Shown one piece after another: positions 32,871-41,830 of a stretch of 64,000 bases of DNA. The DNA is taken from the NCBI GenBank assembly GCA_963754385.1, contig CAVWGE010000003.1, positions 124,001 to 188,000 on the forward strand, given 5' to 3'. Below the pieces are notes generated by a model, which was not told the DNA's origin, ran no database searches, and saw only the letters and a program-made list of their open reading frames with translations. The stretch comes from 9FT-COMBO-48-23 sp963754385. GTDB taxonomy: Bacteria; Chloroflexota; Dehalococcoidia; GIF9; UBA5629. Positions within the stretch are counted from its first letter, which is position 1. Each line of letters begins with the position of its first letter. A program made the translations under genes and the position numbers.

Positions 32871-33872
32871 TTATTTACTCTGTGCATGTACTGCCACCAT
32901 AGTAATGGCTCCGACTATCTCCTCGACGGGCGCTACTCGGGATAGGTCGCTTACCGGCTTGGCAAAACCCTGCAGCATCGGCCCGTAAGCGACGCCATTG
33001 GCAAAACGCTGGATAAGCTTAATACCTATATTACCGGCATTAAGATCTGGGAAAATAAGGATGTTTGCCTTGCCGGCTACGGGGCTGCCTCCCGGCACCT
33101 TCTTGGCTGCCACCTCTGGTACGATGGCGGAATCCAATTGAAGCTCGCCGTCTATTAGCAGATCCGGCCTGCGCTCATGAACCATCTCAAGAGCCTTCAC
33201 TACCTTGTCGACAAGCTCGTGACTGGCGCTGCCCTTTGTTGAAAAAGACAACAAGGCGATACGCGGCTCCCAGCCCATGAGACTGCGCACGGTGTCGGCC
33301 GTCGAGATGGCTATATCGGCTAGCTCATTTGGTTCAGGCGCCGGACAGACGGCGCAGTCGGCAACCCCCAACAGGTTGCCTTCTGGTCCCTTATATCCCG
33401 GTATCGACGCAATGCCCATGCTTGAGACGGTCGAGATGCCTTCCTGCAAGCCGATTATCATCTCACTGGCCATGATGACCTCTCCTGTCGTATGACCCAG
33501 CCCCGCCACCATACAGTCCGCCTCGCCTAGTCGCACCATCATGGCTGCGAAATTAAGTGGGTCTTTCAGCATGCGCTTGATAGCGGACGCCGGAAAGTCC
33601 GGATTGCTCTTTGCATACTCACTTACGAAATGTTCAACCTTTTCCTGCTCGGTGTGGTCGACTACCATGATACCGTCAAGGGATACACCGATGCTTCCCG
33701 CAAATGCGGATACGGTCTCAGGCTTCCCGACAAGCATGGGATAGGCTATGCCCATATCCCGCACCTGACACGCCGCGTGCAGTATCTTCTCCTCACCGGC
33801 TTCCGGCAACACGACCCTTTGGGGATTGGCCTTGGCCTTAAGCTGCAATTGCTCCATTACATTCATACTCAT
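32871..33872 (-). CDS. pta: Phosphate acyltransferase (Pta type)
   Basis: A 333-aa enzyme exchanging CoA for phosphate on an acyl group. It reads as a full PTA_PTB-family domain: VVLPEAGEEKILHAA, GLGHTTGEVI, STKGSASHELVDKV, and the long signature DGELQLDSAIVPEVAAKKV with FPDLNAGNIGIK. It looks closer to acetyl- than to butyryl-specific enzymes, although its partner kinase is Buk-like. Together they make substrate-level ATP from acetyl-, propionyl- or butyryl-type CoA. It starts from ATG 33872 after GAGAGAG. Confidence 0.9.
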   Translation of the reverse strand: MSMNVMEQLQLKAKANPQRVVLPEAGEEKILHAACQVRDMGIAYPMLVGKPETVSAFAGSIGVSLDGIMVVDHTEQEKVEHFVSEYAKSNPDFPASAIKRMLKDPLNFAAMMVRLGEADCMVAGLGHTTGEVIMASEMIIGLQEGISTVSSMGIASIPGYKGPEGNLLGVADCAVCPAPEPNELADIAISTADTVRSLMGWEPRIALLSFSTKGSASHELVDKVVKALEMVHERRPDLLIDGELQLDSAIVPEVAAKKVPGGSPVAGKANILIFPDLNAGNIGIKLIQRFANGVAYGPMLQGFAKPVSDLSRVAPVEEIVGAITMVAVHAQSK

Positions 33873-33931
33873 ATCACTCTCTCCTCACCATAAGCCTAGT
33901 AATCATCCGTTAAAAGACACAGGAGTCAGGG

Positions 33932-34315
33932 TCATTGCCCTCCTGATAGCGCTGCCACGGCTACTGCGTAATCGCCATCATAGGATAGGCTTAAAAGCAC
34001 ACGGGATATCCCACGTTCGGCTGCCAACTCAGCAAATCTGCCCGTAAGAACAGCTGTCGGTTCTCCATACTCCCCGTCCCGAATCTCTATTTCCGTCATC
34101 TGGACGCCGAAATGCCAGCCTATTCCAAACGTTTTAAAGATGGCTTCTTTGGCAGCAAAGGTCATTGCCACATAAGCCACGGTGTCAGGGTGTGCTTCAG
34201 CTCGCTGCTGCTCCCATGGCGTGAATACCTTGTCCATAAACACCTTGCCAGTGGTTTCCAGTGCATCTCTCATTCTGCTGATGGCGATGATGTCTACGCC
34301 TACCCCTATTGTCAT
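33932..34315 (-). CDS. acpS: Holo-[acyl-carrier-protein] synthase AcpS
   Basis: 127 aa from ATG 34315, which has GGAGG 5 bp ahead; the frame continues upstream without a ribosome site. It moves 4'-phosphopantetheine from CoA onto ACP. Signature residues: GVGVDIIAISRM at the N-terminus (Mg-binding Asp), FTPWEQQRAEAH, FAAKEAIFKTFGIG (catalytic region), and LLSLSYDGDYAVAVA. It sits 59 bp upstream of pta on the same strand. Together with the unusual ACP it suggests a self-contained acyl-ACP system. Confidence 0.9.
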   Translation of the reverse strand: MTIGVGVDIIAISRMRDALETTGKVFMDKVFTPWEQQRAEAHPDTVAYVAMTFAAKEAIFKTFGIGWHFGVQMTEIEIRDGEYGEPTAVLTGRFAELAAERGISRVLLSLSYDGDYAVAVAALSGGQ

Positions 34316-34595
34316 GGCAACCTCCAGATCGCGCTTTGCTCGCTGCAATGATACATACTAACTAAAATATCCATGGGCAGTGTTTGATATTCAGTAGCTC
34401 TTCTCTCAACTCTCGCATTTCTCGGATATAGTGCTCCCGTTGTCCCAATCTATATTGTTTGTTCTTGCTCCATCCATACTTGGGATGTCACAGCTCGGAA
34501 GGTAACTTTCTGATGAATTTTGCAATGCACCTGCTCCGAACGGATCGAGGAAAATCTCTAAAAGCCTGATGCTGTTTTCACTGTCACCCGGAAAC
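34316..34595. other. Intergenic stretch with a decayed coding fragment
   Basis: 280 bp between acpS and the SnoaL-like gene. On the minus strand 34481-34362 reads as a charged helical segment (LRLGQREHYIREMRELREELL is split by no stop) ending at TAG, but it lacks a start codon and is cut by an upstream stop, so it is at most a remnant. Confidence 0.25.
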
Positions 34596-35204
34596 TTATT
34601 CCACTGATTCAGGTGGTAAAGGCAAGAACTCCCCTGATTTAGTTGGATCATAAGGCCCGTAGAGAGCGCCTATGCTTGGCCCGTCTTCCTGATGAAGACC
34701 GCTTATGATTGGCCTCTTTACCCAACCCTCATCAAACGGAGTCCTAAAAACAACATACCACTTTAATACGCGATATTTCCATTTCCCATCCCCTTTTACG
34801 AACGTAATATCATACTTACCCGCTTGCCACATGGCGGATAACCGATTTCCCTCTTTGATCGTGTTGCATCCGAACGAATGCCACATTCCCCTTGCCGTTT
34901 TACCATCCTTGCTTACTTCGATAACAGGCGTCATAAGCATATGCAAGCCTAAACTTCCGGGAAATCCATACTTCTCACCCAAAATACTGAACACTTTCTT
35001 AACGCCTTCAATACCATAAAACACGCCGCTATCAGCTAACTCTATTTCCACATTTTGGTCATTTTTGGCAAACATATCCAAAATCTTGTCAAATCTGCCT
35101 GACAACATATAATGGTTATATCTGCCTTGTAGATTGCATATGTCCCGGTAATCCTCTAAACGCCTAGTCTTTGCTTCTAATTCTTGTTGTGTCATCGCAA
35201 ACAT
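34596..35204 (-). CDS. SnoaL-like/NTF2-fold protein
   Basis: 202 aa. The N-terminal helices (RRLEDYRDICNLQGRYNHYMLSG) and the following beta-sheet (EIELADSGVFYGIEGVKKVF, TPVIEVSKDGKTARGMWHSFG, KWKYRVLKWYVVFRTPFDEGW) match the SnoaL-like NTF2 family, which includes polyketide cyclases, dehydratases and hydroxylase-accessory proteins. No catalytic residues can be assigned. It lies 22 bp downstream of the reductase gene and is probably co-transcribed, so it may act on the same substrate, for example as a dehydratase or isomerase. Confidence 0.75.
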   Translation of the reverse strand: MFAMTQQELEAKTRRLEDYRDICNLQGRYNHYMLSGRFDKILDMFAKNDQNVEIELADSGVFYGIEGVKKVFSILGEKYGFPGSLGLHMLMTPVIEVSKDGKTARGMWHSFGCNTIKEGNRLSAMWQAGKYDITFVKGDGKWKYRVLKWYVVFRTPFDEGWVKRPIISGLHQEDGPSIGALYGPYDPTKSGEFLPLPPESVE

Positions 35205-35226
35205 ACCTCCTTAAACTCAATAACTT

Positions 35227-37206
35227 TTATATTTCCACCGCAACATTGAACGCATCATGGATTGCATGTTTCAGATTGCTCGGATTGGCACAATCCCCAA
35301 TCACGTATACATCAAGCGCCAGTTCTTGGAGAGCTTTCACCGCTGTGGTACGCGGCTTAAATCCCAGCGATAAGACCACGGAATCAGCAGGGATTTCGAA
35401 CCGGTTCCACTGCTTATCAATGACCACAACACCCTTGTCTGTTATTTCTTCTAACTTAATCTCCATCCTAAATTGAACTCCGTGCTGATGCAGCAGCCCT
35501 ATTAATCCGAGTTTGTTAAGAAAAGGAGCATCCTGAGCAATTTCCGATTGACTAAGCATATCAATAACTGTTATCTTCTTACCTTGCTGTGCCAGGTGGA
35601 GGGCGGCTTCGCATCCGGTGAGTCCTGCTCCAGCTACAACTACCGTTTCACCTGCTACCGCTTTCCCCATGGCCACATCGCCAACCCAGACAACATTAGA
35701 TTTTTTGACGCCAGGAATGTCTGGAATGATAGGCTCTGCACCAATGGCTAAGATAAGTACGTCAGGCTTCTTAGCCTTGATGACATCAGCAGTGGCTTCG
35801 GTCGATAGTTTGACTTCTATACCAGGCGCCTTCATGGTCTTTTGCACCAGCCAATCCAAATACTTCTTCATGTCAGCTTTGAAGGGATGTGCCGCCGCAA
35901 GGGTGAGCATTCCACCGAGTTTAGTATCCCTTTCATACAAAGTGACCTGATGTCCCTTTGATGAGGCTACTAGGGCAGCTTCCATGCCTGCTGGCCCGCC
36001 ACCCACGATAACGACCTTCTTCTTCTTATCTGCTATTCGTATATAGGGATACTCTACCTCCCTACCGATGACAGGATTGACCGCACAACGGATAGGGTAG
36101 AATTGTGCCACCGAGTGAGTGCAGAAATTGCAACGGACACAAGGCCTGATCTCATCAATCTCTCCATGGCGGTATTTGTTCACATACTCAGTATCTGCAA
36201 TGATGGGGCGTACCATGGCGACGATATCACATTTTCCCTCACCGATGATTTTATCAGCCATCTCCATATCAATAGAGCCGACTGCTGTTATCGGGACTTT
36301 TAGGGCTTTCTTGAACTTCTCGGCATAAGGCACATTGAGGCCATGAGGAAAGTACGTTGGTTGTATCATGCGAGGAATAGTGATTGGATTTGTAAGAAGT
36401 CCTACGGATACATGGAGTAGGTCAATTCTGTCCTGGATCATTTTGACGAACTCGATGGTTTCCTCCTCATGCATACCTTCAGGCACAAGCTCGTCCGCGC
36501 TTATGCGGTATTCTATAGCCAGCTTGTCACCAACCTTCTTCCGAACGGCATCTAAGACCTCTATGGCAAATTGAGCCCTGTTTTGAAGGCTCCCGCCATA
36601 GCGATCTGTCCTCTTGTTCGTATAAGGTGATGTGAACTGACCCAGCATATGCCCATGGGCACCGTGAAGAAGCACCATCTCCATGCCTGCCAGCATGCAT
36701 CTATGGCACGCCTCTGCATAATGGTCGACGACCATATCAATTTGTTCCTGTGTCATTTCCACGACTTGGTAGTCCAGCTTCCTGCCGTGCATTTCAGCCC
36801 ACATTATTGCCGTTTCAGACGGCAGTGATGAAGGCGCAATAGGGTTTTTGCCTCCTAGTGTCCGTGGCTCCGCAAATCTGCCACCGTGGTTGAGCTCGAT
36901 GGAGGCTTTGGCCCCATACCTATGTATAGCTTCTACTAGTGCACTCAATCCGGCAATAACCCTGTCATCGCCGAGATTCAACTGGTGCTCATGATCCTTG
37001 GCATATTCGAAGTCTATGGCGGTATCGCCGATAGTAACGATTCCGGCTCCCCCTCTGGCCAATGACTTATAATATTCAATCAACTCCCTGGTCACAAAGC
37101 CATCAGGTGTGGCCAGGCATGGGATCGCTGGTGCAATTTCGATTCTGTTCTTTACCTCCACATTGCCAAACTTAAACGGTGAAAAGACGTTTCGATACCT
37201 TTTCAT
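35227..37206 (-). CDS. OYE-like FMN/4Fe-4S/FAD enoate or 2,4-dienoyl-CoA-type reductase
   Basis: 659 aa. Residues about 1-330 form an Old-Yellow-Enzyme FMN barrel (KNRIEIAPAI, ELNHGGRFAEP, HGAHGHMLGQFTSPYTNKRTDRYGG). A cysteine cluster CVRCNFC...C near 352-375 binds one 4Fe-4S. An FAD motif VVIVGGGPAGMEAAL is near 395-410, and a second nucleotide-binding motif VVVAGAGLTGCEAAL near 535. This is the layout of 2,4-dienoyl-CoA reductase, enoate reductase, trimethylamine dehydrogenase and bile-acid reductases. It should reduce an activated C=C bond with NAD(P)H. It is followed by a SnoaL-like gene and preceded by an iron-sulfur flavoprotein gene. Confidence 0.9.
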   Translation of the reverse strand: MKRYRNVFSPFKFGNVEVKNRIEIAPAIPCLATPDGFVTRELIEYYKSLARGGAGIVTIGDTAIDFEYAKDHEHQLNLGDDRVIAGLSALVEAIHRYGAKASIELNHGGRFAEPRTLGGKNPIAPSSLPSETAIMWAEMHGRKLDYQVVEMTQEQIDMVVDHYAEACHRCMLAGMEMVLLHGAHGHMLGQFTSPYTNKRTDRYGGSLQNRAQFAIEVLDAVRKKVGDKLAIEYRISADELVPEGMHEEETIEFVKMIQDRIDLLHVSVGLLTNPITIPRMIQPTYFPHGLNVPYAEKFKKALKVPITAVGSIDMEMADKIIGEGKCDIVAMVRPIIADTEYVNKYRHGEIDEIRPCVRCNFCTHSVAQFYPIRCAVNPVIGREVEYPYIRIADKKKKVVIVGGGPAGMEAALVASSKGHQVTLYERDTKLGGMLTLAAAHPFKADMKKYLDWLVQKTMKAPGIEVKLSTEATADVIKAKKPDVLILAIGAEPIIPDIPGVKKSNVVWVGDVAMGKAVAGETVVVAGAGLTGCEAALHLAQQGKKITVIDMLSQSEIAQDAPFLNKLGLIGLLHQHGVQFRMEIKLEEITDKGVVVIDKQWNRFEIPADSVVLSLGFKPRTTAVKALQELALDVYVIGDCANPSNLKHAIHDAFNVAVEI

Positions 37207-37269
37207 TTTTCTACCCTCCCTTCCCTAAATATTGTAATCAATGAAATTTCTGGCATTCATCTGCTGGCA

Positions 37270-38184
37270 TCATGGTTTTATGATTTTACCGTATGAGACA
37301 TATTTCTTAATCCGCTCTTTTACTTTTTCCTGGTCTTCTGTATAGAACTTCATCTGCAAGTTTTTTACCAACTCTAAGTGTGTGGAAACGCCGCGTTCAG
37401 AAAATCGAGGATATTTTGCACTCTCCTCATCCCACCTCACCTTCATTTTATCTCCGTCAAGGGTTATTACACCTTTGACCCAGCATACGGGACAGAAGAC
37501 ATAAGGCAATTTCTCAGGCACCTTCAGTACGTTGCAATGGCAGACCGGACAAGAAACCTCTGTTTCATCGCCCACAAATTTCACCTGTTCAATCGGCATC
37601 ATCATTGCCCTGGCGACATTTCGCCCTAATTCTCTGGCCCGTTCAAGGTATTTCTCCTCCATTAAAACAGCACCTGGACGCCCAACATAATTCACTTGCA
37701 TCTGATCAACCAGTACTCGGGTATGCTGAACAAAAATATTCATGGAAGTGAGACCCAAAGGAGTCCATTCTGGTTCTCCGCCGCCAACAGAAATGATGGC
37801 ACCAACTCTTGTCTTCTTAAGAACTTCGGGATGCCTGAACATAGTTGGTAGCATTCTTTCATGGATTGCTTCAAAGTATGAATTGGGTCTTAAATGGTAT
37901 AGCGGGCCACTTACTATTAAACCGCAATCTTCCACCACGGTCTTTTCCAAAATCCACGGAACGTCGTCGTCTTTGATGGCACATCTTGCCTCTTTTCCTC
38001 TCGCCATGGCTATAGAACATGATTCACAACCCGTACATGGTTTTACTCTCAGCTCCATAGCTCGGATTATCTCCGATTCCACCCCAAGTTCCTCCGCTCC
38101 CATGAGGGCTTCCTTTAAGAGGATCTCGGAGTTGCCGTTCTTTCTGCCACACGATAAGCCGATAATTTTTTTTGTTTTAGTCAT
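37270..38184 (-). CDS. Iron-sulfur flavoprotein (NADPH-dependent FMN reductase-like) with zinc ribbon
   Basis: 304 aa. The N-terminus is a flavodoxin-like FMN domain (GLSCGRKNGNSEILLKEAL) followed by CTGCESC, the compact cluster motif of iron-sulfur flavoproteins. GPLYHLRPNSYFEAIHERM is the second FMN loop. Near residues 210-235 two CPVC pairs make a zinc ribbon, an uncommon addition. It is probably an electron carrier or quinone/nitro-type reductase. It lies 63 bp upstream of the OYE-like reductase, so it may supply its electrons. Confidence 0.82.
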   Translation of the reverse strand: MTKTKKIIGLSCGRKNGNSEILLKEALMGAEELGVESEIIRAMELRVKPCTGCESCSIAMARGKEARCAIKDDDVPWILEKTVVEDCGLIVSGPLYHLRPNSYFEAIHERMLPTMFRHPEVLKKTRVGAIISVGGGEPEWTPLGLTSMNIFVQHTRVLVDQMQVNYVGRPGAVLMEEKYLERARELGRNVARAMMMPIEQVKFVGDETEVSCPVCHCNVLKVPEKLPYVFCPVCWVKGVITLDGDKMKVRWDEESAKYPRFSERGVSTHLELVKNLQMKFYTEDQEKVKERIKKYVSYGKIIKP

Positions 38185-38229
38185 ATTAGTTACCTCCTCT
38201 TCGTGTTGAACTTAGCCTTCAGATATGCC

Positions 38230-38346
38230 TTAGTACACACCGTACTCGAAAACCGCTTCGGTCATGGCCTCAACGTTCTCCGGTTTGGCACCTCCACTAA
38301 TTTTCCTTTTACCACGTACCTTTGAAAGGCAGCAGTCCCCGAAGTC
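38230..38346 (-). pseudogene. C-terminal remnant of a UroD/MtaA-like gene
   Basis: A minus-strand frame ending at TAA 38232 reads GGAKPENVEAMTEAVFEYG near its end, the usual C-terminus of UroD-superfamily methyltransferases (PENIKAMVEAVKEYG pattern). Nothing upstream remains because the LivM gene begins at 38355. Short, so tentative. Confidence 0.4.
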
Positions 38347-38354
38347 TATTGTTA

Positions 38355-39323
38355 TTAGTGTATTGCCTTCCATAATCTACTTCGACTAACACGAGCCATT
38401 ACCTGGCGGACTTGATCTACAGAACCCACCAATCCGTAGGGGAAGTACAATACCACCAGGATGAACAGGATGCCAAATATGATAAGGTGAGCCTCCCCTA
38501 ATTTTAGGGCAAATATCTCTGAAAGAATGACTAGGAAAAAGCTGCCAATAACAGGGCCAACCAGAGTGCCAGCACCACCGATCATGACTGCCATGACTGG
38601 CTCAAAGGTCCAGAGCGGGCTAAAAACCTGGGACATGGTGTAAAAGGAGAGTCTGTAGAAGGCATACACTCCTCCACCTAAACCAGCCAAAAAAGCACTA
38701 ATTAGTAAGGTCAAAACCTTATATTTAAACGTGTTAACACCGGTAACCTGAGCTGCTTCTTCGTCATCGCGAACAGCAACCATAGCCAGCCCCAACTTGG
38801 AATTGGTCACAAAATAAACCACTGCTATTGCTATAAGCGCTATTACTAAGCCAAGGTAATAGCGGGGAAGAAGGCTATAGGTGGCAACATAGCTGCCCGG
38901 CATTTTAACCCATGTGGTAAAAATATTTCCCACGACTATTCTCAATACTTCTGCGAACGCCAGAGTACCAATAGCAAAATATACACCCCTCAGCCGCAGA
39001 GTGGGCAGACCAATAATCACTGCCAAAACCATGGTTGCTACACCACCCGCTAGTACAGCTAGATATATCGGTACCTCTGCCTTCCAGAGGAAATGAGTGG
39101 CTAAAACACCACAGCCGAAGAAGGCGGCAAGGCCAAGGTTAATCTGACCGGTATAACCCCCCATAAGGTTCCAGCTCTGAGACAGAATGATAAAAATGAA
39201 CAGCATGACCATTAGATTCAGGATATTGGTTCCTATTTCCATAACCATGGGGAGCACTATGCAAGCTGCAACTACCACTCCACTTGGCAGCAATTTTTTC
39301 CAATTAGCTGTTATAGTAGACAT
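38355..39323 (-). CDS. livM: Liv-type ABC transporter permease (LivM), second system
   Basis: 322 aa, about nine membrane segments. LivM features: MGGYTGQINLGLAAFFGCGV, GVYFAIGTLAFAEVLRIVVG, the cytoplasmic VRDDEEAAQVTGVN loop, and MIGGAGTLVGPVIGSFFLV for ATPase contact. The gene order on the minus strand is livK, livG, livF, livH, livM, which differs from the first system (K, H, M, G, F). It overlaps livH by 20 bp. Confidence 0.9.
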   Translation of the reverse strand: MSTITANWKKLLPSGVVVAACIVLPMVMEIGTNILNLMVMLFIFIILSQSWNLMGGYTGQINLGLAAFFGCGVLATHFLWKAEVPIYLAVLAGGVATMVLAVIIGLPTLRLRGVYFAIGTLAFAEVLRIVVGNIFTTWVKMPGSYVATYSLLPRYYLGLVIALIAIAVVYFVTNSKLGLAMVAVRDDEEAAQVTGVNTFKYKVLTLLISAFLAGLGGGVYAFYRLSFYTMSQVFSPLWTFEPVMAVMIGGAGTLVGPVIGSFFLVILSEIFALKLGEAHLIIFGILFILVVLYFPYGLVGSVDQVRQVMARVSRSRLWKAIH

Positions 39324-40203
39324 CTGTCCTCTTTTTAGTAAATAATCCCTGTGGCCTGAACATTAACACTATAATAAATATGACAAGCGCAACAGCCTGC
39401 CGGTAGGGAGCACCCACAACAAAAATACTAGCCGACTCTACTAATCCCAATATAATACCAGCGGGAAGTATGGCATTAATATTCCCTTCTCCTGCCAGCA
39501 CCATAACAACTATACCTATCAACAGCCAGCTTAATCCCCCACCTGGAGTTATAGAATAGCTTGACACGACAATGACACCAGCTACGCCAGCCAATGCTAC
39601 AGCAATACCACAGGAAATCAAATAGGTTCGCTGAACATTGACCCCACATAAACTGGCTGCCTCAGCATCCTGCGTTGCCGCCCGCACATGTTTGCCAAGA
39701 TAGGTCTTGCTGAGAATGAAATACAAAGCAACTGCAACCAGAATAGCAATGCCGAGACCGCACAGGCCAGTGAGGCTCAGTTTGACACCAAATATATTAA
39801 TAGCCTCTCCAGAGTAAGAGGCCATTATGCTTCTAGAATTTGGTGTCCAGATTAAAGCCATTGCATTGTCCAGCACGTATATTACGCCAAAGGTAATCAA
39901 CAAAGAGTTGGCAACCCTCATTTCGATATCCGGTAATTTCAGCAATGGTGAAAGCGTGAGCTTATATAGAATCAAGCCCGCTAAAAACGTGGCAATGATA
40001 ACCAACGGTATAGAAAGGTAGGGGTTTATACCCCAGAGAGTGAAAATCCAGTAACTTACATAACCACCGAGTATCAACAAACTGCCATGGGCAACATTGA
40101 GGAATTTCATAATACCCATAATCAGGCCTAGCCCATATGCTATCAGTGCATACAGCGCGCCCACTAGAATGCCAGAGGCAATTGCCTGAATTACATCTTC
40201 CAA
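39304..40203 (-). CDS. livH: Liv-type ABC transporter permease (LivH), second system
   Basis: 299 aa, about eight membrane segments, with FLNVAHGSLLILGGYVSYW and MVLAGEGNINAILPAGIILGL (the coupling region). The cytoplasmic TQDAEAASLCGVNVQ loop is typical. It starts 3 bp after livF ends. Partner of LivM at 38355. Confidence 0.9.
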   Translation of the reverse strand: MEDVIQAIASGILVGALYALIAYGLGLIMGIMKFLNVAHGSLLILGGYVSYWIFTLWGINPYLSIPLVIIATFLAGLILYKLTLSPLLKLPDIEMRVANSLLITFGVIYVLDNAMALIWTPNSRSIMASYSGEAINIFGVKLSLTGLCGLGIAILVAVALYFILSKTYLGKHVRAATQDAEAASLCGVNVQRTYLISCGIAVALAGVAGVIVVSSYSITPGGGLSWLLIGIVVMVLAGEGNINAILPAGIILGLVESASIFVVGAPYRQAVALVIFIIVLMFRPQGLFTKKRTDVYYNS

Positions 40204-40206
40204 TAT

Positions 40207-40935
40207 TTAACCTGCTTTTTCCACTGGACTGATACCTAAATAAGCCTCTTTAACTCGCTCACTGCATAAAAGCTCTCTGGCAGCACCCTGGCCTTGAATG
40301 CGACCATGCTCAATAATATAGCCTCGGTCAGCCATGGATAAGGCCATATTAACATCCTGCTCCACCAGGAAAATTGTGAGCTTCCTTGACTTGTTTATGT
40401 CTTTGATAACTTGAGAGATTTCCTGTACCAAAAGCGGAGCTAAGCCCAGGGACATCTCATCAATCAGGAGAAGTCTTGGCTGTGACATCAGCGCCCTGCC
40501 TATAGCTAACATCTGCTGCTCACCACCGCTTAATGTAACTGCCCTTTGTCTCGCCCTTGCCCTTAGAATCGGAAATAACTCATAAATCCAACTGATTGTA
40601 TTGTGTCTTGCTTTCTTCGCTTCTCTAGCGGAGGCGCCCACCTCTAAGTTCTCCAGCACGCTCATCTGAGGGAATAGTCTTCTCCCTTCGGGAACCATGG
40701 AGATGCCCAGCTCCGCTATCCGGTGCGCAGGCAGTTTGTTCACGCATATTCCCTCAAAACTAATGCTCCCGGTTTTAGGCTTGAGTAGCCCTGAGATGGC
40801 CTTCATAATAGTGCTCTTGCCCGCCCCATTAGAGCCGACAAGCGTTACTATTTCCCCACCTCCAACGATAAGAGATACATCCCACAATGCCTGAAGGTCG
40901 CCATAACAAACGTCTATGTTACTAATTTCTAGCAT
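40207..40935 (-). CDS. livF: Liv-type ABC transporter ATPase (LivF), second system
   Basis: 242 aa. Walker A GSNGAGKST (about 34-42), signature LSGGEQQMLAIGRAL, and LLLIDEMSLGLAP as Walker B with Met after DE. It overlaps livG by 7 bp and is followed within 3 bp by livH, so translation is coupled. Confidence 0.9.
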   Translation of the reverse strand: MLEISNIDVCYGDLQALWDVSLIVGGGEIVTLVGSNGAGKSTIMKAISGLLKPKTGSISFEGICVNKLPAHRIAELGISMVPEGRRLFPQMSVLENLEVGASAREAKKARHNTISWIYELFPILRARARQRAVTLSGGEQQMLAIGRALMSQPRLLLIDEMSLGLAPLLVQEISQVIKDINKSRKLTIFLVEQDVNMALSMADRGYIIEHGRIQGQGAARELLCSERVKEAYLGISPVEKAG

Positions 40936-41660
40936 TGGACACTTTTTCCTAAATACGCCTCAATGACATGGCTATTATTGGCTACTTCCTGCGGTGAGCC
41001 ATCAGCAATTTTCTCCCCAACATTTAGCGCAATCACCCTGTCCGAAAGCCCCATTATTACCTTCATTACATGCTCTACTATTATCAGGGTTACCCCGGAG
41101 TCCCTTATCCTTCTTACTAACCGTATGCTATCATCCATCTCTGCTGGGTTTAAACCAGCAAACATCTCATCGAGCAACAACAACCTGGGCTTTGTTGCCA
41201 GCGCCCGGGCAATCTCCAACCGCTTGCGGTCAACCAAGCCAAGCATCCCCGCCATCGGCACCCACCTCTTTGCTAAACCAGTAAGAGCTAGAATCTGTTC
41301 TGCTTCTATTCGGGCTTGCCTTGTATTCCGGGCTGGCTCACTGCCATAAGCCCTGCCCACTATTACGTTTTTCAGGGGGGATAACCGGTTAAACGACTTA
41401 ACCAACTGAAAGGTTCTGGCGATACCGCTCTGGCATATTTTATAAGGTGCCATACCGGTTATATCTTTACCGCTGAACCTTATGCTGCCTGTGTCAGGTT
41501 TGAGAAGCCCGGTTATTAGATTAAACAAGGTAGTTTTACCTGACCCGTTGGGACCGATAAGCCCTAATATCTCCCCATCGTCAAGGGTGAAGCTAACTCG
41601 GTTAATAGCCATCACTCCGCCGAAGGCCTTGGAAAGATTATCGATTGAGAGTAATACCAT
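40929..41660 (-). CDS. livG: Liv-type ABC transporter ATPase (LivG), second system
   Basis: 243 aa from the ATG at 41660, where LivG similarity begins (MVLLSIDNLSKAFGG); the frame continues 29 codons upstream through the intercistronic hairpin and is unlikely to be translated there. Walker A GPNGSGKTT, degenerate signature LGLVDRKRLEIARAL as usual for LivG, Walker B LLLLDEMFAGLNPAE, H-loop IIVEHVM. Partner of LivF. Confidence 0.88.
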   Translation of the reverse strand: MVLLSIDNLSKAFGGVMAINRVSFTLDDGEILGLIGPNGSGKTTLFNLITGLLKPDTGSIRFSGKDITGMAPYKICQSGIARTFQLVKSFNRLSPLKNVIVGRAYGSEPARNTRQARIEAEQILALTGLAKRWVPMAGMLGLVDRKRLEIARALATKPRLLLLDEMFAGLNPAEMDDSIRLVRRIRDSGVTLIIVEHVMKVIMGLSDRVIALNVGEKIADGSPQEVANNSHVIEAYLGKSVQC

Positions 41661-41686
41661 GTTATTTTTGCCAGTAATGCTGAGTT

Positions 41687-41728
41687 TGATAGGACTGTGC
41701 CAGCTGTATAGCCAGCACAGTCCTATCA
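41687..41728 (-). promoter_or_regulatory. Intercistronic hairpin between livK and livG
   Basis: A perfect 14-bp inverted repeat: TGATAGGACTGTGC at 41687-41700 and its complement at 41715-41728, 14-nt loop. No T-run follows, so it probably stabilises the livK message or attenuates downstream expression. It parallels the hairpin after livK in the first system. Confidence 0.65.
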
Positions 41729-41830
41729 TTCTGCTTTTGCATACCAAAAGTCACAGCCATATACATTATGGCCAGAACTATCTATTAGTACAGGCCATGA
41801 TGTTCCGGTTATATTATTATGTTTAACTTC

